DNA of 34,645 nt from CAYFIW01 sp964500645 (GTDB lineage Bacteria; Chloroflexota; Dehalococcoidia; Lucifugimonadales; UBA826), in NCBI GenBank assembly GCA_964500645.1, contig CAZCOH010000012.1, positions 1-34,645 of the forward strand, read 5' to 3'. The position numbers were made by a program, and so were the translations under genes. Every line of letters begins with the position of its first letter. The stretch's first letter is position 1. Positions 24,005 to 32,485 of the stretch are shown one piece after another. The notes under the pieces were generated by a model. It did not search any database, was not told the DNA's origin, and was given only the letters and a program-made list of their open reading frames with translations.

Positions 24005-24922
24005 ATGGATTTCGTAGGTAAAAGATTTTGGTTCTTCATAGTTTCACTTCTAGTAATTGCACCAGGAGTGGTGTTCCTGATTTCGACACCTGGGCTAAAA
24101 CCTGGTATAGATTTCACAGGTGGATCAAGTATGACCCTCCAATTCCCTGAGGGAAGTTCTCTAGACCAACAAGACTTAAGGGATGTACTGGCCAAAGACG
24201 GATATACTGAATCAACTGTTCAAAACATGGGTAGTGACAGCTTTTTTGTGAGAACCAAAGAGTTAGATGAAGAAGCCAAAGATAACTTAGTTGAGACCAT
24301 TACGTCCTCACTCTCACCAGATTCTCAAAATCTGCTTCAAAGCTTCGATCTGGTCTCACCTGTTGTGGCACAGGAAACAGTATTGAACGCCCTTTGGGCG
24401 GTCCTTGCAGCTGCAATAGGAATATTTTTCTACATATGGTGGGCCTTCAGAAATGTCCCCAGCCCTTTCAGATATGGATTAGCTGCAATAGTTGCATTAC
24501 TTCATGACACGATCATAGTGGTTGGAATATTCTCAATTCTGGGTGCGTTGCTCGAAATTGAAGTTAATACCATGTTCCTAATCGCATTGCTAACCGTAAT
24601 TGGATACAGCGTAAACGACACAATAGTTGTGTTTGACAAAATCAGAGAAAATGTACTTATTTATGGTAATAGACCGTTTACCGAGGTAGTTAATTTAAGT
24701 ATATCCGAGACAATAGGCAGGTCCATAAATACCAGCTTCACCCTTCTCGTTACCCTCCTAGCATTGATACTTTTTGGTGGGTCTACCATAAGGGAGTTTT
24801 TGTTGGTACTACTCATCGGGGTAGTTGCGGGAACATATAGTTCAATTGCAATAGCTAGCCAAGTATTGGTGACATGGGACCAGAAAAGCATAGCGATTCC
24901 ATTTAGACAAAAATCTGCATGA
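24005..24922 (+). CDS. secF: Protein translocase subunit SecF
   Basis: Partner of SecD in the Sec translocon. The 305 residues show an N-terminal membrane helix, PGIDFTGGSSMTLQF (about 30-44), a short periplasmic domain, and five further membrane segments. TVIGYSVNDTIVVFDKIREN (about 197-216) and TSFTLLVTLLALILFGG are characteristic. The ATG has GAGG seven bases upstream. secD and secF are separate genes here, as in most bacteria. The stop is 30 bases from the end of the convergent alcohol dehydrogenase gene. Confidence 0.97.
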   Translation: MDFVGKRFWFFIVSLLVIAPGVVFLISTPGLKPGIDFTGGSSMTLQFPEGSSLDQQDLRDVLAKDGYTESTVQNMGSDSFFVRTKELDEEAKDNLVETITSSLSPDSQNLLQSFDLVSPVVAQETVLNALWAVLAAAIGIFFYIWWAFRNVPSPFRYGLAAIVALLHDTIIVVGIFSILGALLEIEVNTMFLIALLTVIGYSVNDTIVVFDKIRENVLIYGNRPFTEVVNLSISETIGRSINTSFTLLVTLLALILFGGSTIREFLLVLLIGVVAGTYSSIAIASQVLVTWDQKSIAIPFRQKSA

Positions 24923-24952
24923 CCACCTAAAAGAGGAACATGAAAATCGATC

Positions 24953-25984
24953 CTATATTTTAATAACAGCTCTACCTAAGACACTTGACGATTTCATCAT
25001 TTCGTACGCTTGCATAATTTCATCCAAAGCAAACTGAGCACCAACTATAGGGTCTATAAACCCCTTCTCCATTAGTTCAACAGAAGCCTCGATATGAATG
25101 ATACTAGCTCCTGTTGAACCCGTAACAGATGCATTTCTAAACATAATTTCTGCAAGGTTTATTGAAGAAGTGTTTCCTTCTACCTCTCCCAAGACCAACA
25201 TGGTGCCACGATCGCTCAAACTTCTTATTCCAGCCTGAAATACAGAGGACCCAACAGGATTGAATACTATATTGGCCCCAACATCTTCCGTGAAAGCCAT
25301 TACAAGTTCTGACGAATCTAGGTCTTGGTCCATCAACAAAATTTGGCCCATTCCTAGATCTGTCAAATCCGTAACCTTGTTGTCAGAGTGAGTAAACCCT
25401 ATTATCTCCGCCCCATAATATGAGGCAACCTGCAAGGCATGCACACCCAGGCCACCTCCAACTCCATAAACAACAAAATTACTCCCTCTTGATAATTTTG
25501 CCACATCTCTCAATGCCTGGATTACCACTCCGATAGGACACGCTAGAAGAGAAGACTTAATCAAATCAAAATTGTCAGGCAGTTTAACAATGTTGTGGTG
25601 TGAAACAGAAATATACTCCGATAATCCACCATCAATTCCATGTCCAAATCCAAATGAGTTGGGACACTGATAATCATTACCTGAGATACAAACTTCACAA
25701 GCCCCACATGAACTTGTAAGGGTAGTGACTACTTTGTCACCAATATTCACATCTTGGACACCCTTTCCAATTGCATAAACTTCCCCTGATATTTCATGCC
25801 CAAGGATGACATCTTTTTTTACACCTCTACTGAGAGTGCCATCGATAACTGAGATGTCATGATGGCATAAGCCAACAGCACTAACTTTCACGGTAACAAA
25901 ACCTGAGATCGGCTCCGGAATCTCTCCTTTAACCAAATCGAAATCTGGTTTCTCTCCTGCGATCTTTAATACTAAAGATTCCAT
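24953..25984 (-). CDS. Zinc-dependent alcohol dehydrogenase (MDR family)
   Basis: A 343-residue medium-chain NAD(P)-dependent dehydrogenase. The catalytic zinc site is C40 and H63-E64 (GHEISGEV), with a likely third ligand at C149. The structural zinc site has its four cysteines C93, C96, C99 and C107. The NAD(P)-binding Rossmann loop is YGVGGGLGVHAL (about 168-179). The start ATG shares a base with the previous stop in TAATG, so translation is coupled to the DUF1932-type reductase upstream. The alcohol substrate is unknown; the same operon suggests that both act on one small hydroxyacid or alcohol pathway. Confidence 0.92.
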   Translation of the reverse strand: MESLVLKIAGEKPDFDLVKGEIPEPISGFVTVKVSAVGLCHHDISVIDGTLSRGVKKDVILGHEISGEVYAIGKGVQDVNIGDKVVTTLTSSCGACEVCISGNDYQCPNSFGFGHGIDGGLSEYISVSHHNIVKLPDNFDLIKSSLLACPIGVVIQALRDVAKLSRGSNFVVYGVGGGLGVHALQVASYYGAEIIGFTHSDNKVTDLTDLGMGQILLMDQDLDSSELVMAFTEDVGANIVFNPVGSSVFQAGIRSLSDRGTMLVLGEVEGNTSSINLAEIMFRNASVTGSTGASIIHIEASVELMEKGFIDPIVGAQFALDEIMQAYEMMKSSSVLGRAVIKI

Positions 25985-26886
25985 TAGTCAGATTCCTCGG
26001 ATTTAGATCTGTTCAAATGCTGTGCCGCAACTTTTATAGTCTCCCATGCACTTCTTTCATGATCTATTGTTTCAGGCGTTTCGGATGCGAACGGAGTGGA
26101 TGCAAGTACTCGATAAATTTCAGCGGCACCCATATGAAATAATGGCGTGATGCCCAGTGACTCAAATGTCTCTGAGATTTGTTCCATTTCCCCTATCCAC
26201 CTATGTGAATTTGCCGGAAGCTTAGAAATGCCATTTTCCATTACTTTAAGGTGTGACCCTTGACTCTCTGATAGTTCTTCCCTGAGCATCTCAGAAAGCC
26301 CCATTTTATGAGCCGCAGTAAGTAATGCCACCTGTAAAGTATTAGTACCTTTCGTTAAAGCGGCATAACACATTTTAATACCGGAAGCTTGACCTACCTT
26401 ATCCCCTACAACTCTCACCATGATTCCTTTGCCATCTAGAGGGATCATCACATGCGCATTATTCCCGGACACATAGAATCTAGGTGTATCACCCTTAGCT
26501 GGAGAGCCACCGATAATTCCTCCATCTACGAATCTACCTCCAGACTCATCAATTACGTTTTTGATTCTAATGGAAGAATCAGGTGATATAGCATTACAAT
26601 CTACAAAATAGGTTTTTTGTCCCATTCTAGCAAGAGATTCAGCAACTTCATTGGCTACATCGAAAGCCCTGTCTGGAACCAATATGGATAGGATGATGTC
26701 TGCTTCAACAACAAGTTGATCCATCGTTTCAACTATTCTAAAGTTCCCGACCTTCGCTAACTCAGCAGTTCGCGCGCTTCTACCAGAAAGGCAGGTCAAA
26801 ACATCAAATCCATTATCGTGAAGTACCTTACCCACAGAATGTCCCATATCGCCCGGACTAAGTATCCCTATTGTTTTAAGTGACAT
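25984..26886 (-). CDS. NAD(P)-binding 6-phosphogluconate dehydrogenase-like protein (DUF1932 type)
   Basis: A 300-residue member of the beta-hydroxyacid dehydrogenase superfamily. The N-terminal Rossmann domain begins IGILSPGDMGHSVGKVL, and the C-terminal helical domain has GIKMCYAALTKGTNTLQ (about 171-187), where the lysine is the usual catalytic residue. IIGGSPAKGDTPRFYVSG is also typical of the DUF1932 subgroup. These proteins reduce or oxidise hydroxyacids, but the substrate is not known here. It is the first gene of the pair with the alcohol dehydrogenase, preceded by AAGGA and a likely promoter at 26931-26936. Confidence 0.85.
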   Translation of the reverse strand: MSLKTIGILSPGDMGHSVGKVLHDNGFDVLTCLSGRSARTAELAKVGNFRIVETMDQLVVEADIILSILVPDRAFDVANEVAESLARMGQKTYFVDCNAISPDSSIRIKNVIDESGGRFVDGGIIGGSPAKGDTPRFYVSGNNAHVMIPLDGKGIMVRVVGDKVGQASGIKMCYAALTKGTNTLQVALLTAAHKMGLSEMLREELSESQGSHLKVMENGISKLPANSHRWIGEMEQISETFESLGITPLFHMGAAEIYRVLASTPFASETPETIDHERSAWETIKVAAQHLNRSKSEESD

Positions 26887-26930
26887 ATTTCATTTTCCTT
26901 ACGACAGTTCCGTTAATTAAAGCAGTGTTA

Positions 26931-26936
26931 ATTATA
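26931..26936 (-). promoter_or_regulatory. -10 element of the DUF1932/alcohol dehydrogenase operon
   Basis: A perfect TATAAT on the minus strand, about 45 bases upstream of the start codon, in the gap between divergent operons. Seventeen bases upstream is TTTATG, a poor -35. This is a consensus-based call. Confidence 0.42.
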
Positions 26937-27039
26937 AGACACAAAACAGGCACCATAAACATAATTTTCGGGCGCGCAAGTCGTGATAAACTTGACCGAG
27001 TCCAACATAGATATTGAGCAAAACGGAGATCGTTACATC

Positions 27040-27894
27040 ATGAAAATAGGAGCCCATGTATCTACCGCAGGGGGACTGAGTAACGCCTTTGATCGCGCTT
27101 CTAATATCGGCGCAGAAGCCATTCAAATATTTGCTTCTTCACCTAGAGCTTGGAAATTCAACCAGCCCAAGGAAGAGGAAGTAAGCCTTTTTAAAGAAAA
27201 AATGGACCAAACTGGAATTTGGCCCTGCTATATTCATGGAAGTTACCTAGTAAATATAGGTGGTGATCCTAGTCAAATAGAAAAATCCATTGAGTCCCTT
27301 ACTAACAATATGAGTGTTGCCGGAAAGATTGGAGCTGAAGGCGTAATATTTCATGGGGGTAGCCACAAAGGAAAAGGGTTCCATAATATTGTTAAACAGG
27401 CCTCTGAATGCTTGAAACGAGTCTTAGACAATTCTCCAGAGAATGTCTGGTTATGTTTAGAAAACAGTGCCGGAATGGGGTCCCACATAGGTTCTTCTTT
27501 TGAGGAAATGGGTGAACTGATTCACCTCGTCCAGAATGATAACTTAAAAGTTTGTCTGGATACTGAACATATGTTTGCCGCAGGCTATGACTTGACTAAC
27601 TCGGACGAAATCCCGCTGATAATGAAAAAATTTGACGAAGAAATAGGATTGTCCAAACTAGTGGCAGTTCACGCAAATGACTCAAAAGTTGAATTAGGTT
27701 CCGGAGTCGATAGACATGAAAACATTGGTGATGGATTTATTGGAATTGACGGGTTCAAGTCTTTGATGAAGGATCCTTCATTTGAGAGGGTTCCATTTTT
27801 TTTAGAAGTCCCAGGGTTTGATTCAAAAGGACCAGACGAAACCAATATCAACCTATTGAAGTCTATTAGAACCGACTTGGGTATAAATAAATAG
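27040..27894 (+). CDS. nfo: Deoxyribonuclease IV (AP endonuclease)
   Basis: Cleaves DNA at abasic sites in base-excision repair. From the preferred ATG at 27040 the protein has 284 residues and starts MKIGAHVSTAGGL, as endonuclease IV proteins do. The open frame reaches back to a GTG at 26983, but GGAG eleven bases before 27040 and the family alignment favour the shorter form. Metal-ligand motifs are visible: EGVIFHGGSHKGKG, CLENSAG, VCLDTEHMFAAGYD, KLVAVHANDSKVELGSGVDRH and the final FFLEVPG. It is two bases from the next gene, a ferritin-like iron protein, so it may share a message with it. Confidence 0.95.
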   Translation: MKIGAHVSTAGGLSNAFDRASNIGAEAIQIFASSPRAWKFNQPKEEEVSLFKEKMDQTGIWPCYIHGSYLVNIGGDPSQIEKSIESLTNNMSVAGKIGAEGVIFHGGSHKGKGFHNIVKQASECLKRVLDNSPENVWLCLENSAGMGSHIGSSFEEMGELIHLVQNDNLKVCLDTEHMFAAGYDLTNSDEIPLIMKKFDEEIGLSKLVAVHANDSKVELGSGVDRHENIGDGFIGIDGFKSLMKDPSFERVPFFLEVPGFDSKGPDETNINLLKSIRTDLGINK

Positions 27895-27896
27895 TT

Positions 27897-29027
27897 GTGA
27901 AAGACAAAAACCAATCCTTGAATAAGTCCGACCGCAGGAGATATTTAAAGCATCTGGACGCTGAAATAGAAGCAGCATCAATGTACAGCATTCTTGCTGA
28001 ATATGATTGCAACGAAGTTAGAGCGGATATCTTCAAAGAACTAGCTCAATCAGAAATTAAGCATGCAAATCATTGGGCAGAATTATTGGATCTTGATACT
28101 TCCAACCTAGCTTTAAAAAAATATACTCCTAAACTAATTTATATTCGCCTTGTATGCAAAATTTCAGGTCCCGACAAAATTTTGCCATGGTTGGCCAAAA
28201 TAGAAGCCGAGGAAATTGGTGCTTATACCAATGACCCTCAAGGGCAAGATTTAATTCCAGAAGAAAAAAGACACGCTCGTGTGCTTTCTGAAATATCTAG
28301 TAGTAAAAGGCATTATGATCTTAAACTTCCAGATCAAAATCAATTTAGCAGTAGTGGAGGCCTCCGCGCTGCCGTCTTGGGTGTTAATGATGGATTAGTA
28401 TCCAACTTTAGTCTCGTAATGGGATTTGCAGGCGGTACTGCCGCAACAGGAACCCCAGAGTACATCATAATGGCTGGGTTAGCTGGGTTAATTGCCGGTG
28501 CATTTTCTATGGCCGCAGGTGAATATGTCTCAATGAAGTCCCAAAGGGACGTTTATGAACACCAGATATCATCTGAACGTGAAGAATTGGAGATGTGGCC
28601 AGAAGAAGAGGAGGAAGAACTGGTTTTAATCTATCGCGCCAAAGGAATACCTGAAAATGAAGCCAGGAAGATAGCAGCCAATATTATCAAAAAGCCAGAA
28701 GTCGCCTTGGATACGATGGCAAGGGAAGAACTAGGACTTGATCCGGAGGCTCTGGGATCCCCGGTTTCAGCAGCTTTGAGCAGTTTTATAGCATTTTCTA
28801 TGGGGGCTGTTATACCCCTAATACCTCTAATTTTTAGTCTAGGAACAAAATCTATAATACTGAGTGCACTAGTGTCTGCATTTGCTTTAATTATAGTCGG
28901 AGGCTGTCTTTCCATAGCGAGCGGAAAGAATTTTATCTCCGGATCACTTAGAATGCTCATAGCAGGATCATTGGCAGCATCCGTTACCTATGGAGTCGGA
29001 TATACCTTAGGAATCACTATATTCTAA
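27897..29027 (+). CDS. Ferritin-like domain fused to VIT1/CCC1 iron transporter (MbfA type)
   Basis: A 376-residue iron-handling membrane protein. Residues 15-135 form a rubrerythrin-like helical domain with ExxH metal motifs E53-H56 and E123-H126 and additional glutamates (E23, E25, E103, E106). From 155 a VIT1-type transporter begins (GLRAAVLGVNDGLVSNFSLVMG), followed by hydrophobic helices and the acidic cytoplasmic EREELEMWPEEEEEE region before the last helices. MbfA-type proteins export iron and protect cells from iron and peroxide stress. The start is GTG three bases after the nfo stop, so translation is probably coupled. The ferroxidase ligands look intact by eye. Confidence 0.88.
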   Translation: MKDKNQSLNKSDRRRYLKHLDAEIEAASMYSILAEYDCNEVRADIFKELAQSEIKHANHWAELLDLDTSNLALKKYTPKLIYIRLVCKISGPDKILPWLAKIEAEEIGAYTNDPQGQDLIPEEKRHARVLSEISSSKRHYDLKLPDQNQFSSSGGLRAAVLGVNDGLVSNFSLVMGFAGGTAATGTPEYIIMAGLAGLIAGAFSMAAGEYVSMKSQRDVYEHQISSEREELEMWPEEEEEELVLIYRAKGIPENEARKIAANIIKKPEVALDTMAREELGLDPEALGSPVSAALSSFIAFSMGAVIPLIPLIFSLGTKSIILSALVSAFALIIVGGCLSIASGKNFISGSLRMLIAGSLAASVTYGVGYTLGITIF

Positions 29028-29089
29028 ATAAGATCTTCTACCTTTAATAAATTGTGGGAATAAGTATGAGTCAAGCCTAGGAGAATTCA

Positions 29090-30196
29090 TTGACATTTAG
29101 TGGCCCCCAATCCAGACCAAGAGCATCAGATCTGGGAATTAGCCCTGGGCTATTGCCCCGCGGGGAAAACAACTCCATTACAGATGTCCAAGGAGTAAAA
29201 GTCGGTCATTCCACCATTATAAGTGGTGAAGGTCAACTCAGGCCTGGTGAAGGTCCCATAAGAACGGGCATCACAATAATACTCCCACATTCTTCTAACC
29301 TTTTTCGACAGAAAGTTCCTGCAGCTGTCCATTCATTAAATAGCTTTGGAAAATCTCTAGGGCTAATGCAAATTATGGAATTAGGAAGACTTGAAAGTCC
29401 AATCGCATTAACCAGCACTCTGAATGTCTGGAATGTGGCAAATTCAATTGTTGATTACACTATTGAATATAATCCCGGGGTCCAATCATTTAATCCTGTT
29501 GTTATGGAATGTAATGACAGGTTTCTAAACGACGCTATAGGCAGGCACGTGAACAAAGATCATGTAGTTGAAACGATTACAAATGCAACTAGCCCAAATG
29601 TGCAAGAAGGCAACGTGGGTGCAGGTACTGGCATGTCTGCTTTTGGATGGAAAGCTGGCATTGGTACCTCCTCTAGAATTTGTGAATCTCTGCAAGGCAT
29701 ATACAAAGTGGGAGTCCTTACTCTTTGTAACATGGGACATCCGAGAGATCTTCGCATGGGTCATCTAAACGCGGGGCAACAAATTTCACCTCCAGGTACT
29801 AATGATGAGTCAGGAGGGTCTGTGTGCTTTGTAATCGCAACTGATGCCCCTCTGACCAGTCGTCAGCTTGACAGATTAGCCAGGCGTTCTCATATGGGCC
29901 TAGCAAGAACCGGGGCAATTGTTAGCCATGGAAATGGGAGTTTCGCCCTGTCATTTTCTAATTCACCTGACCGCCCTGAAATAGACGATGCTCATTTAAC
30001 GCCTTTACTCAGAGGGGTAGTTGAAGCAACTGAAGAGGCAATAATCAACTCTATTTTGAGATCTGAAACCATGACCGGGAGAGATGGCAACATACGTCAT
30101 TCAATACCCATAACAGACATTGAAAAATTACTAAAGCAAGACATGGACTGGCAAGGTATTAATCAAACAGATAACGTCAACTCTCTCAGTAATTAA
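29090..30196 (+). CDS. P1-family aminopeptidase (DmpA type)
   Basis: A 368-residue N-terminal nucleophile hydrolase of the DmpA group, which acts on L-aminoacyl, beta-peptide or D-amino acid ester substrates. It is made as a precursor that cuts itself before the catalytic serine. Here the cleavage point is G243-S244 in SGGSVCFVIATDAPL, which resembles the family motif. Upstream blocks are ITDVQGVKVGHSTI (about 30-43), RTGITIILP and GNVGAGTGMSAFGWKAGIGTSSR (about 174-196). The TTG start has AGGAG about six bases upstream. It precedes the SelA-like gene by about 47 bases, in an apparent amino acid or peptide catabolic group. Confidence 0.87.
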   Translation: MTFSGPQSRPRASDLGISPGLLPRGENNSITDVQGVKVGHSTIISGEGQLRPGEGPIRTGITIILPHSSNLFRQKVPAAVHSLNSFGKSLGLMQIMELGRLESPIALTSTLNVWNVANSIVDYTIEYNPGVQSFNPVVMECNDRFLNDAIGRHVNKDHVVETITNATSPNVQEGNVGAGTGMSAFGWKAGIGTSSRICESLQGIYKVGVLTLCNMGHPRDLRMGHLNAGQQISPPGTNDESGGSVCFVIATDAPLTSRQLDRLARRSHMGLARTGAIVSHGNGSFALSFSNSPDRPEIDDAHLTPLLRGVVEATEEAIINSILRSETMTGRDGNIRHSIPITDIEKLLKQDMDWQGINQTDNVNSLSN

Positions 30197-30243
30197 AAAT
30201 ATAGATATATACAAACTTTTCTGTTTATACGTCGGAGGCCAAA

Positions 30244-31389
30244 ATGTACAACGATCACCAACCTAACATATATGAAGAATTAGGCGCCACTCCGATCATA
30301 AATGCCATTGGAAGTGTAACTATGCTTGGAGGATCAACACCCATACCTGAAGTTAAAGAAGCGATGGACAGAGCTGGTGAATCTTATATACCTCTAATGG
30401 AGTTGGAGGAAAAAGTTGGCTCATATATCTCTGAGCTCATTGGGGTACCCGCTGCCTACGTCACCTCAGGAGCAGGGTCTGCCCTAACACTTGCTGCAGC
30501 AGCTGTAATGGCTGGCGATAATGACGACTTCATTCAGCAATTGCCAAACACATCAGGAATGAAAAACGAAATCCTAATACAAAAAAGACAAAGATACTGG
30601 TATGACAGATGCTTGGAAGCTTCAGGTGCTAGTTTGGTAGAATTTGGGTCTGATACTGGGACCAGTAAGGATGATCTAATAAGAGCCATCGGTCCTAATA
30701 CCGCCGCTGTTCACTTCTACATGGTTGAGCAAGAAAATGACCCACTCGTACTCTCACTATCAGAGGTTATAGAAATTGCTCACGAAAACAATATCCCAGT
30801 TTTAGTTGACGCTGCAGGTCAAATATACCCTCTTGAAAATTTCGGGAAGTACGTGAAATTGGGAGCAGATTTTCAATGCATAGCAGCAAAATACATGGGT
30901 GCTTCTCAATCGACCGGACTAGCCTTGGGAACAGAAGATATGATTCGAAAAATCTCGAAACAATCTTTTGTTGGATATGAAGGACGAAGGATCCGCGGTA
31001 TAGGGAGACCACACAAAGTTGATAGGCAAGAGATGGTCGGAGTTGTTGCGGCTGTAAGGCATTGGGTCACCATGAATCATGAAACGAGGCTCGCCGACAT
31101 TGAACAACGAAGCAATCAAATAATTAAACATCTCGCCAATCTAGAGGGTGTGAAAACTTCGCTTATCACGAACATTATTGGACATCAACCATTCGGCGTT
31201 AAACTCATGATAGATGAATCTCTAGTTGAAACTTCTTTACAGGATGTAGTTGATAGACTGAAGTCTGGTACACCCCCAATCTGGACAAGAGTGAAGGACG
31301 GAGAAAATCATATAGAAATACACATTTTCGGCCTAAAACCAGGTGAGGAAGAAGTGGTTGGAAAACGCATAGCCGACATTTTTGAATAA
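30244..31389 (+). CDS. SelA-like PLP-dependent enzyme
   Basis: A 381-residue fold-type I PLP enzyme related to selenocysteine synthase SelA and D-glucosaminate-6-phosphate ammonia-lyase (DgaE). It keeps the aspartate that contacts PLP (D189, VLVDAAGQIYP) and the Schiff-base lysine K216 in AAKYMGASQSTG. It lacks the extra N-terminal domain of true SelA and is about 80 residues shorter, so an amino acid or amino-sugar lyase or transferase is more likely. A strong GGAGG five bases before the ATG supports the start. It follows the DmpA-type gene and precedes an aldo/keto reductase by six bases; together they suggest a degradation pathway for an unusual amino acid or peptide. Confidence 0.85.
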   Translation: MYNDHQPNIYEELGATPIINAIGSVTMLGGSTPIPEVKEAMDRAGESYIPLMELEEKVGSYISELIGVPAAYVTSGAGSALTLAAAAVMAGDNDDFIQQLPNTSGMKNEILIQKRQRYWYDRCLEASGASLVEFGSDTGTSKDDLIRAIGPNTAAVHFYMVEQENDPLVLSLSEVIEIAHENNIPVLVDAAGQIYPLENFGKYVKLGADFQCIAAKYMGASQSTGLALGTEDMIRKISKQSFVGYEGRRIRGIGRPHKVDRQEMVGVVAAVRHWVTMNHETRLADIEQRSNQIIKHLANLEGVKTSLITNIIGHQPFGVKLMIDESLVETSLQDVVDRLKSGTPPIWTRVKDGENHIEIHIFGLKPGEEEVVGKRIADIFE

Positions 31390-31395
31390 AAAAAC

Positions 31396-32325
31396 ATGAA
31401 ACAAAGACAACTAGGAAAAAATGGTCCCATGGTGTCAAACATATGCTTTGGAGCATGGCCCATTGGTGGAGGAATGGGCAAAGTAGACCAAACTCAGGCG
31501 ATAAAAACCATACACTCTGCAATCGACTCTGGTGTGAATTTTTTTGATACAGCTGAAGGGTACAACACTAGCGAAACAGTGTTAGGTATAGCACTAGAAG
31601 GCAAGCGTCAAAATATTGTGCTAGCAAGTAAACTCTCTGGCGAGGACCATTCTGTATGCCACATAAGGAATGCTATCGACCATAGTCTGAAAGTATTAAA
31701 AACTGATTATATTGATATTTATCAACTTCACACTCCTCAACCAAACTGGCCAATAGAAGACACAATGTCAGAATTAGTTAAATTGAAACAAGAGGGAAAA
31801 ATCCTCCATATCGGTCTGTCAAATTACTCCGTAGAAGAAACGATCTCAGCTACAGGTTGCACAAAAATACAAAGTTCACAACCTAGATACAATCTCATGT
31901 TTAACGATGAGGAAAAATCTACTCTTGAATTTTGCTATCAGAATGGAATTGGCATAATGGCTCATTCTGTCCTAGCAAAGGGACTCCTCGCGGGGAAGTA
32001 CAAGGCTGGACACATTTTTAAAGAGGATGATGAGCGTAGGTTATTCAATTTTTTTAGAGGAACCTTATTTGAGAGAATAAACGAATTAGTACAAAAATTA
32101 AATATATGGGCCATAGAAAAAAACAGAAACGTCACACAACTTTCCATCGCATGGGTCTTGGCTCAACGTCCTGTCACATCTGCAATAGTAGGAATGAAAA
32201 CTTTAGAACAGGTGGAACAAGCCAGATTATCATCTGAATGGGAACTCACCCAATCAGAATTGCAGGAAGTATCGAATATCATAGGAAACTTCAAACCAAA
32301 ATGGGTAAAAGATCCATTACCGTGA
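31396..32325 (+). CDS. Aldo/keto reductase
   Basis: A 309-residue NADPH-dependent TIM-barrel reductase. The catalytic tetrad is D51 and Y56 (FDTAEGYNT), K79 and H112 (IYQLHTP). Downstream, IGLSNYSVEE and the C-terminal IVGMKTLEQVEQA are normal cofactor-binding segments. It has no Shine-Dalgarno site and starts six bases after the SelA-like stop, consistent with translational coupling. Its carbonyl substrate is probably supplied by the preceding PLP enzyme, though this is inferred from position. A hairpin terminator follows. Confidence 0.93.
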   Translation: MKQRQLGKNGPMVSNICFGAWPIGGGMGKVDQTQAIKTIHSAIDSGVNFFDTAEGYNTSETVLGIALEGKRQNIVLASKLSGEDHSVCHIRNAIDHSLKVLKTDYIDIYQLHTPQPNWPIEDTMSELVKLKQEGKILHIGLSNYSVEETISATGCTKIQSSQPRYNLMFNDEEKSTLEFCYQNGIGIMAHSVLAKGLLAGKYKAGHIFKEDDERRLFNFFRGTLFERINELVQKLNIWAIEKNRNVTQLSIAWVLAQRPVTSAIVGMKTLEQVEQARLSSEWELTQSELQEVSNIIGNFKPKWVKDPLP

Positions 32326-32366
32326 TGAAACTCCTTAGAATAGGCTTCTATAAATTATATTTACGT

Positions 32367-32395
32367 TCACCAATATGTTAACATTGGTGAGTTTT
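32367..32395 (+). terminator. Terminator after the aldo/keto reductase
   Basis: Perfect eight-base arms TCACCAAT and ATTGGTGA around an eight-base loop, followed by GTTTT. The T-run is short, but the stem is strong and lies 41 bases past the stop codon, just before the rplY promoter region. Confidence 0.55.
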
Positions 32396-32405
32396 CTGAA
32401 AGACT

Positions 32406-32434
32406 TTGCACTTTATCTAAAGTTAAATCATAAA
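32406..32434 (+). promoter_or_regulatory. Possible promoter for rplY
   Basis: TTGCAC (32406-32411), a 17-base spacer and CATAAA (32429-32434) give a modest housekeeping-like promoter, immediately after the terminator hairpin and about 50 bases before rplY. Consensus only. Confidence 0.35.
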
Positions 32435-32485
32435 TGAGTTTACGATAGTAAGCACTCAAGTTTCATTTAGAAGGAACCGCGTCTA

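Noticed and set aside
28631..28960. Minus-strand 109-codon frame in the ferritin-VIT1 gene
   Set aside because: Antisense to well-conserved transporter helices; hydrophobic composition mirrors the real gene.
30244..31389. SelA-like gene as evidence of selenocysteine use
   Set aside because: It is about 80 residues shorter than true SelA and lacks the N-terminal domain. No in-frame UGA in a selenoprotein context or selB/selC gene was seen.
31205..31522. Minus-strand 105-codon frame spanning the SelA-like and aldo/keto reductase genes
   Set aside because: Both plus-strand genes have intact catalytic residues; the antisense frame is low-complexity and unsupported.
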